Shown piece by piece: positions 4,525 through 8,177 of a stretch of 8,177 nt of DNA. The notes under the pieces were generated by a model. That model did no database searches, was not told the DNA's origin, and was given only the letters and a program-made list of their open reading frames with translations. Origin of the DNA: Butyricicoccus_A sp945486175 (GTDB taxonomy: Bacteria; Bacillota; Clostridia; Oscillospirales; Butyricicoccaceae); contig CALZUY010000093.1 of NCBI GenBank assembly GCA_945829445.1, positions 1 through 8,177 of the forward strand, written 5' to 3'. How positions within the stretch are numbered: the first letter of the stretch is position 1; each line of letters begins with the position of its first letter. A program made the position numbers and the translations under genes.

Positions 4525-6096
4525 ATGCAAAACCCCAATCTCCCAAAAAAAGCCAAAAAAGCCGGACAGAAGGTCAGACGCTCAGTATTCAGCTTCCTGT
4601 TCAACCGGCTGACCATCAGTGCATTGTTGATCCTGCTTCAGCTTGCCCTGGTTCTGTCAGCGTTTGTGTTCTTACAGGGCCGCATCAAGCATCTGTACAA
4701 TGTCCTTCGCATCATCAGCTTTGTCGTTATCATCTGGCTGATCCGCAAACCGGATAATCCCGCCTATAAGATATCCTGGATTATCATTATCCTCATTCTC
4801 GCACCGATTGGCGCCCTGTTCTATCTGTTCTGGGGCAATACGCCGTTCAACCGCGCACGCCTGATAAAGATCCGTCCGATCGATGTGACACGCATTGAGC
4901 CGACCCATCCGTCTGCGACGCATGAGCTGTGCACCCGCCTGCCGCGCCATCGGCGCAACTGCCAGTATCTGCACAATATCGCGGAAATGCCCGCCTGGAA
5001 GGATACTGCCACAGAATATTTCCCGGTCGGCGAATTTATGTTTGAATCCATGCTGACGGAGCTGAAAAAAGCAAAGCGCTTCATCTTCATGGAATTCTTT
5101 ATCATCGACCGAGGACACATGTGGGATGCAATTCTGGATGTCCTGCGCGAAAAGGCAGCGGAGGGCGTGGATGTCCGCGTAATGTATGATGATGTCGGCT
5201 GCATCTCCAAGCTGCCTCTCAATTACAGCAAGACGCTGGAGGAAATGGGCATCCGCGTGATCCGGTTTAACCGTTTTGTCCCGATGCTCAATACGTATTT
5301 CAACTACCGCGACCACCGCAAAATCTGTGTCATCGACGGAAATGTCGGCTATACCGGCGGCATCAATCTCGCTGACGAATACATCAACGAAAAGGAACGT
5401 TTCGGACACTGGAAGGATACCGGCGTGAAGCTGACCGGCAGCGGCGTTGCCAATCTGACCGCGCTGTTTTTACAGCTGTGGGACTTTTCCGTCGGCACAA
5501 CAACAGAAAATCTGGAGGATTATCTCCCCACAATCACCGCACCCAGCGATGGCTATGTACAGGCGTTTGCCGACTCCCCGCTGGATGATTACAACGTCAG
5601 TGAAACCGTATTCCTGAACATCATCAACAACGCCACGCGCAGCGTTTATATCACCAGCCCCTATCTGGCGCTGGACAATGAAATGATTACCGCGCTGTGC
5701 AACGCGGCGGAATCCGGCATCGATGTGCGCATTGTCACACCGGGCATTCCGGATAAAAAATCCGTCTATCTCATCACTCGTTCATATTACGCCCAGCTCA
5801 TCCGTGCGGGTGTGCGCATTTATGAGTATACCCCCGGCTTTATCCACGCGAAAATGATCGTCGCAGACAACGACATCGCAGTGGTGGGCACAATCAACAT
5901 GGATTTCCGCAGCTTCTACCTGCATTTTGAATGCGGAACCGTATTTTACCGCGGCTCTGTCGTCGACAAAGTCCGTTCGGATATTCTGGAAACCATCGAG
6001 AAATCAGAGGAAATCGACGAGCACTGGATCAAATCCTATCCGTGGATCAAATCCATCGGCGCTTCGCTGCTGTCACTTCTCATTCCGCTGATGTAA
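4525..6096 (+). CDS. cls: Cardiolipin synthase (phospholipase D superfamily)
   Basis: This 523-residue membrane enzyme joins two phosphatidylglycerol molecules into cardiolipin plus glycerol. A basic N-terminus (residues 8-19) precedes hydrophobic segments at about 30-50, 60-73 and 84-104; the last, ending in LAPIGALFYLFWGN, is the typical N-terminal domain of these synthases. Two complete HKD catalytic motifs follow: H264-R-K266 with D271 and GYTGG, and H441-A-K443 with D448 and VVGTINMDFRS. The C-terminus has another short hydrophobic stretch (511-522). Length is in the usual range (480-525). GGAGG (4510-4514) lies 10 nt before the ATG. The gene is alone between its own promoter and terminator; the HAD-IB phosphatase and DegV protein in the same window could touch the same lipid pathway, but they are not linked by operon. 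Confidence 0.96.
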   Translation: MQNPNLPKKAKKAGQKVRRSVFSFLFNRLTISALLILLQLALVLSAFVFLQGRIKHLYNVLRIISFVVIIWLIRKPDNPAYKISWIIIILILAPIGALFYLFWGNTPFNRARLIKIRPIDVTRIEPTHPSATHELCTRLPRHRRNCQYLHNIAEMPAWKDTATEYFPVGEFMFESMLTELKKAKRFIFMEFFIIDRGHMWDAILDVLREKAAEGVDVRVMYDDVGCISKLPLNYSKTLEEMGIRVIRFNRFVPMLNTYFNYRDHRKICVIDGNVGYTGGINLADEYINEKERFGHWKDTGVKLTGSGVANLTALFLQLWDFSVGTTTENLEDYLPTITAPSDGYVQAFADSPLDDYNVSETVFLNIINNATRSVYITSPYLALDNEMITALCNAAESGIDVRIVTPGIPDKKSVYLITRSYYAQLIRAGVRIYEYTPGFIHAKMIVADNDIAVVGTINMDFRSFYLHFECGTVFYRGSVVDKVRSDILETIEKSEEIDEHWIKSYPWIKSIGASLLSLLIPLM

Positions 6097-6097
6097 G

Positions 6098-6109
6098 CAC
6101 GTTAACGTG
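6098..6109. repeat. 12-bp perfect palindrome after the cls stop
   Basis: CACGTTAACGTG is self-complementary and begins one base after the TAA of cls. A related TTAACG follows at 6121-6126. As RNA it could form only a 4-bp stem with a TTAA loop, so it is not itself a good terminator. It may be a protein binding site or chance. Confidence 0.4.
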
Positions 6110-6133
6110 AATGTTCCATCTTAACGCACATAC

Positions 6134-6161
6134 AAGGCTCCCTCTGATGAGGGAGCCTTTT
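6134..6161 (+). terminator. cls intrinsic terminator
   Basis: Arms AAGGCTCCCTC (6134-6144) and GAGGGAGCCTT (6149-6159) form an 11-bp perfect stem with a TGAT loop, followed by T-rich TTTTCTCTT. It lies 38 nt after the cls stop. Confidence 0.9.
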
Positions 6162-6190
6162 CTCTTCCCTGTCAGCGTTCCAATACAAGC

Positions 6191-6227
6191 AAAACAGCGG
6201 GATGCGCCTCAAAGGTACATCCCGCTG
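6191..6227 (-). terminator. Terminator of the KPVIYLYPE protein gene
   Basis: CAGCGGGATG (6195-6204) and CATCCCGCTG (6218-6227) form a 10-bp perfect stem with a 13-nt loop. On the minus strand it is followed by TTTTGCTTG. It lies 13 nt past the stop at 6241 and faces the cls terminator. Confidence 0.85.
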
Positions 6228-6240
6228 CTGGTCTGTCTGG

Positions 6241-6885
6241 TTATTTGATTTCTGTGCCGCCCCACTCGACGACGGTGAAGCCGGTGCGTTCAAAGCGCTC
6301 CAGCTCCGGCTGTTCTATCTCGACAGGCTTTTCCAGTGCCCGATACGCCATGAACACGCGCAGCACGCTGTCCGGTTCCGGCGTGATATCCAGCCTTGCG
6401 CTGGCTGTATAGGCATCCGTCTGGAATGTGATGAGATTATACGGATTGCCCTGCATCTTCGGCAGCCAGTACACAATGAATTCATTGTACTCTCCCGGTG
6501 TCAAACCGAGCTGTGCCAATGTTTTCTGCAAAAATGCAGCGGTATCTTCGCCTTTTACGACAAAGCCGCGGCTCATGTCATAATCCGTGCCGCTCACGCC
6601 TTCCCAGAACAAATAGGAATATTCCGTTCCGTCGGCTGTGGTCAGCGTTCCGTCCGGCTGCGCTGTTACCGTCCAGCCGTCGTGATATACCGGATAGGTA
6701 CAGGTCAGCACACCATCGTAATCCAGCCTGACATGTACCTCTGTCTCCTGTTCGGGATACAGATAAATGACCGGTTTGTACGCCATAGGAAGTTCTTCTT
6801 CCTTTTCTGCGCGCGTCTGGACATAATACCCCAATGCCAGCAGACATGCCAGCACGAACAGCGCAATCAACAGCTTTTTCTTCAT
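6241..6885 (-). CDS. Membrane-anchored protein of unknown function (KPVIYLYPE family)
   Basis: I do not know a function for this 214-residue protein. It starts with MKKK and one hydrophobic helix (about 5-21) without an obvious lipobox, so it is probably an uncleaved N-terminal anchor or a signal peptide, with the rest outside the cell. The soluble part opens with KPVIYLYPE (37-45) and then looks beta-rich: repeated Asp-Gly turns, EYSYLFWEG (88-96), EFIVYWLPKMQGNPYNLITF (135-154), RVFMAYRALEKP (176-187) and a terminal GFTVVEWGGTEIK. I recall similar uncharacterised proteins in many Clostridia. It has no recognisable catalytic motif. The ATG at 6885 is chosen because AGGAGG (6894-6899) is 8 nt away; the in-frame GTG nine bases upstream overlaps that site. 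It has its own promoter and terminator. Confidence 0.8.
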   Translation of the reverse strand: MKKKLLIALFVLACLLALGYYVQTRAEKEEELPMAYKPVIYLYPEQETEVHVRLDYDGVLTCTYPVYHDGWTVTAQPDGTLTTADGTEYSYLFWEGVSGTDYDMSRGFVVKGEDTAAFLQKTLAQLGLTPGEYNEFIVYWLPKMQGNPYNLITFQTDAYTASARLDITPEPDSVLRVFMAYRALEKPVEIEQPELERFERTGFTVVEWGGTEIK

Positions 6886-6893
6886 CTCCGTCA

Positions 6894-6899
6894 CCTCCT
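6894..6899 (-). promoter_or_regulatory. Ribosome binding site fixing the start of the KPVIYLYPE gene
   Basis: AGGAGG on the minus strand, 8 nt before the ATG at 6883-6885. The alternative GTG start at 6892-6894 overlaps this site and is unlikely. Confidence 0.8.
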
Positions 6900-6910
6900 G
6901 TACTGATTTT

Positions 6911-6919
6911 ATTGTATCA
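6911..6919 (-). promoter_or_regulatory. Extended -10 promoter of the KPVIYLYPE gene
   Basis: TGATACAAT on the minus strand matches an extended -10 (TGn plus TACAAT). No good -35 is seen 16-18 bases upstream. The predicted start is about 20 nt before the start codon. Confidence 0.5.
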
Positions 6920-6955
6920 TGTTACAAATACAATCTCCAGCAACAGAACGGCAAC

Positions 6956-6986
6956 AAAAAACGGCCGCCCGATATCAGGCAGCCGT
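6956..6986 (-). terminator. Terminator of the PNPOx-like gene
   Basis: Arms 6961-6969 and 6978-6986 form a 9-bp stem (one G-U pair in the minus transcript) with an 8-nt loop, followed on the minus strand by six T. It begins 7 nt past the stop at 6994. Confidence 0.88.
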
Positions 6987-6993
6987 TGCTGTA

Positions 6994-7476
6994 TTATCCG
7001 TGTGCAACCAACTCTTTTGCCTGCTTGCCGGACAAATGCTGAATGGACAGCTCCACCATGCATACCCGCGGAAAACAGCGGTCAATCTCCTGTATGCGAC
7101 CCTCCTGCTCCGGCGAATATTTTTCCGCCAGAAGCTCCAGCGCATGCCGCTTTTCCTCCGGCAGCTCCAGCACGCGCGCCGTACCAAAGGCAATGACACT
7201 GCGGAAATACGTCGTATATTCCTCCGGCACAACCTGGTCTTTGTCAATCACGCAAAACGACACCTTTTCATTGCGCGCAATCGCGTCCAGCTTGTGCCCT
7301 TCCACAGCACAGTGGAAATACAGCTTCCCGTCGGCATAGACATAACTCAGCGGGACGGCATATGGATAGCCGTCATCCCCCGAAACCGCCAGCACACCGG
7401 AGGTACCCCGCTCCAATACCGCAATGCTCTCTGCTTCTGCCAGCGCCTGCCTGTGTCTTCTCATTCCCCGAAACAT
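6994..7476 (-). CDS. Pyridoxamine 5'-phosphate oxidase-like (NimA-type) flavoprotein
   Basis: This 160-residue protein has the split-barrel flavin-binding fold of the Pyridox_ox_2 / nitroimidazole-resistance (NimA-like) family. These are small, usually dimeric FMN-binding proteins; members reduce nitroaromatics or other substrates, and most are uncharacterised. Visible features are GTSGVLAVSGDDGYPYAVPL (24-43), the first strand pair and flavin-phosphate region, then LYFHCAVEGHKLDAI (52-66), YFRSVIAFGTARV (90-102) and the C-terminal IQHLSGKQAKEL (145-156) typical of the group. AAGGGG (7485-7490) is 8 nt before the chosen ATG; the internal ATG at residue 5 has no spaced site. The gene follows the malic enzyme gene by 62 nt with a hairpin between and no clear promoter of its own, so it may depend partly on readthrough. 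Confidence 0.85.
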   Translation of the reverse strand: MFRGMRRHRQALAEAESIAVLERGTSGVLAVSGDDGYPYAVPLSYVYADGKLYFHCAVEGHKLDAIARNEKVSFCVIDKDQVVPEEYTTYFRSVIAFGTARVLELPEEKRHALELLAEKYSPEQEGRIQEIDRCFPRVCMVELSIQHLSGKQAKELVAHG

Positions 7477-7498
7477 GTCGATTGCCCCTTTCAGCGAA

Positions 7499-7540
7499 AC
7501 AGCCGCCCGAAATACACTTCAGGCGGCTGTCTGTTTTTTT
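7499..7540. terminator. Hairpin between malic enzyme and PNPOx-like genes
   Basis: ACAGCCGCC (7499-7507) and GGCGGCTGT (7522-7530) form a perfect 9-bp stem; the 14-nt loop can add three pairs (GAA with TTC). A seven-T run (7534-7540) follows on the plus strand, whereas the minus strand, where the genes are read, has only TTTCG after the stem. It therefore looks like a weak or partial terminator for the malic enzyme transcript and a better one for antisense transcription. Confidence 0.6.
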
Positions 7541-8177
7541 AGATTCTTGCAACGCCGCTTTCGCGTGCAGCCTTGGCAACCGCAGCCGCAACAGCGTCCT
7601 TGACGCGCGGGTCAAATGCCTTCGGCATGATGTTCTCCGCACTCAGTTCCTCATCGGAAATCACATTTGCAATGGCATATGCCGCTGCAATCTTCATTTC
7701 CTCATTGATATCGGAAGCACGGACATCCAGTGCGCCGCGGAACACACCCGGGAACGCCAGAACATTGTTAATCTGGTTCGGATAATCCGAACGTCCGGTG
7801 CCAACAACTGCCGCACCCCCGCGCTTTGCCTCGTCCGGCATGATCTCCGGAACCGGGTTTGCCATCGCAAAGACCATCGGATCCTTTGCCATCGTGCGAA
7901 CCATATCCGCCGTCAGGACATTCGGCGCAGACATGCCAAAGAAGATATCCGCCCCCGGCAGAACATCTGCCAGCGTGCCCTGCTTGTTTTCCGGGTTGGT
8001 GATGGTCGCCATATAGGCCTGCTCGGAATTCATCTGTTCACAGCCTTCATACAGCGCACCGAACTTGTCACACATGATGACATTCTTCAGGCCCATGCTA
8101 ACCAGCAGCTTGGTGACAGCAATGGCAGCCGCACCGGCACCGTTGACAACCATCTTGATTTCCGACAGCTTGCGGCC
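7539..8177 (-). CDS. Malic enzyme, C-terminal part (cut by window edge)
   Basis: The frame runs from the right edge to a TAA at 7539, giving about 212 residues of the NAD-binding half of a bacterial malic enzyme, which oxidatively decarboxylates malate to pyruvate and CO2. The dinucleotide motif NGAGAAA lies near 8124-8144, followed by an acidic strand end in IMCDKFG, which points toward NAD rather than NADP. Further signatures are GADIFFGMSAPNVLT, FAMANPVPEI and GRSDYPNQINNVLAFPGVFR, then the helical ALDVRASDINEEMK tail. The N-terminal catalytic Tyr/Lys domain is outside the window. The ATG at 8153 is internal, since the frame stays open upstream (GRKLSEIK). Family members are about 390-410 residues, so roughly half is visible. 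Confidence 0.94.
   Translation of the reverse strand, partial: GRKLSEIKMVVNGAGAAAIAVTKLLVSMGLKNVIMCDKFGALYEGCEQMNSEQAYMATITNPENKQGTLADVLPGADIFFGMSAPNVLTADMVRTMAKDPMVFAMANPVPEIMPDEAKRGGAAVVGTGRSDYPNQINNVLAFPGVFRGALDVRASDINEEMKIAAAYAIANVISDEELSAENIMPKAFDPRVKDAVAAAVAKAARESGVARI

Noticed and set aside
3989..4546. Three minus-strand open frames of 79-83 codons in the gdhA-cls gap.
   Set aside because: They overlap the gdhA leader and promoter, have low-complexity Lys/Phe-rich translations and no spaced ribosome binding sites.
3981..4757. A 258-codon plus-strand open frame through the gdhA-cls gap.
   Set aside because: It starts inside gdhA in antisense, overlaps the start of cls in a different frame, crosses the cls promoter and has no ribosome binding site.
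6886..6894. GTG start for the KPVIYLYPE protein, adding three residues.
   Set aside because: The GTG overlaps the AGGAGG ribosome binding site, which is ideally spaced for the ATG at 6885.

Overview
The window looks like an ordinary stretch of chromosome from a low-GC-phylum (Firmicutes) anaerobe of class Clostridia, probably an Oscillospiraceae/Butyricicoccaceae-type gut bacterium with moderately high coding GC. The basis is the gene content (DegV family protein, NADP-type glutamate dehydrogenase, clostridial-style cardiolipin synthase, a fermentative malic enzyme, a small HsmA/TIGR03987-type membrane protein), strong GGAGG-type ribosome binding sites, sigma-A-like promoters and many intrinsic terminators. 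The genus is inference. I see no mobile element, CRISPR array, tRNA or rRNA.

Layout, left to right. A HAD-IB phosphatase gene (minus, 38-628) and a small four-helix membrane protein gene (plus, 758-1138) diverge from a 129-bp region carrying a promoter on each strand. A bidirectional hairpin terminator (1143-1172) separates the membrane protein gene from a convergent two-gene operon read from the minus strand: glyoxalase I (2085-2453), then DegV (1195-2067). Upstream of that operon lies gdhA (minus, 2644-3987), ended by a perfect 30-bp palindromic terminator. A 537-bp AT-rich gap (3988-4524) separates gdhA from the divergent cardiolipin synthase gene (plus, 4525-6096). Next come two back-to-back convergent terminators, a membrane-anchored protein of unknown function with a KPVIYLYPE motif (minus, 6241-6885), a pyridoxamine-5'-phosphate-oxidase-like flavoprotein (minus, 6994-7476) and the C-terminal part of a malic enzyme cut by the right window edge (minus, 7539 to beyond 8177).

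The genes form mostly single-gene transcription units. Metabolic themes are ammonia assimilation (GdhA), C4-acid to pyruvate flux (malic enzyme), methylglyoxal detoxification (GloA) and membrane lipid metabolism (cardiolipin synthase, the fatty-acid-binding DegV protein, and possibly the HAD-IB protein, which resembles the PgpC branch). No shared operon ties the lipid genes together.

I did not find convincing evidence for a new multi-gene system. The parts that deserve a second look are the gdhA-cls intergenic region (five copies of a TTTTGCA core, a 14-bp perfect palindrome, a 31-nt pyrimidine tract and a possible small transcript), the uncharacterised KPVIYLYPE protein, and the histidine pattern of the small membrane protein.
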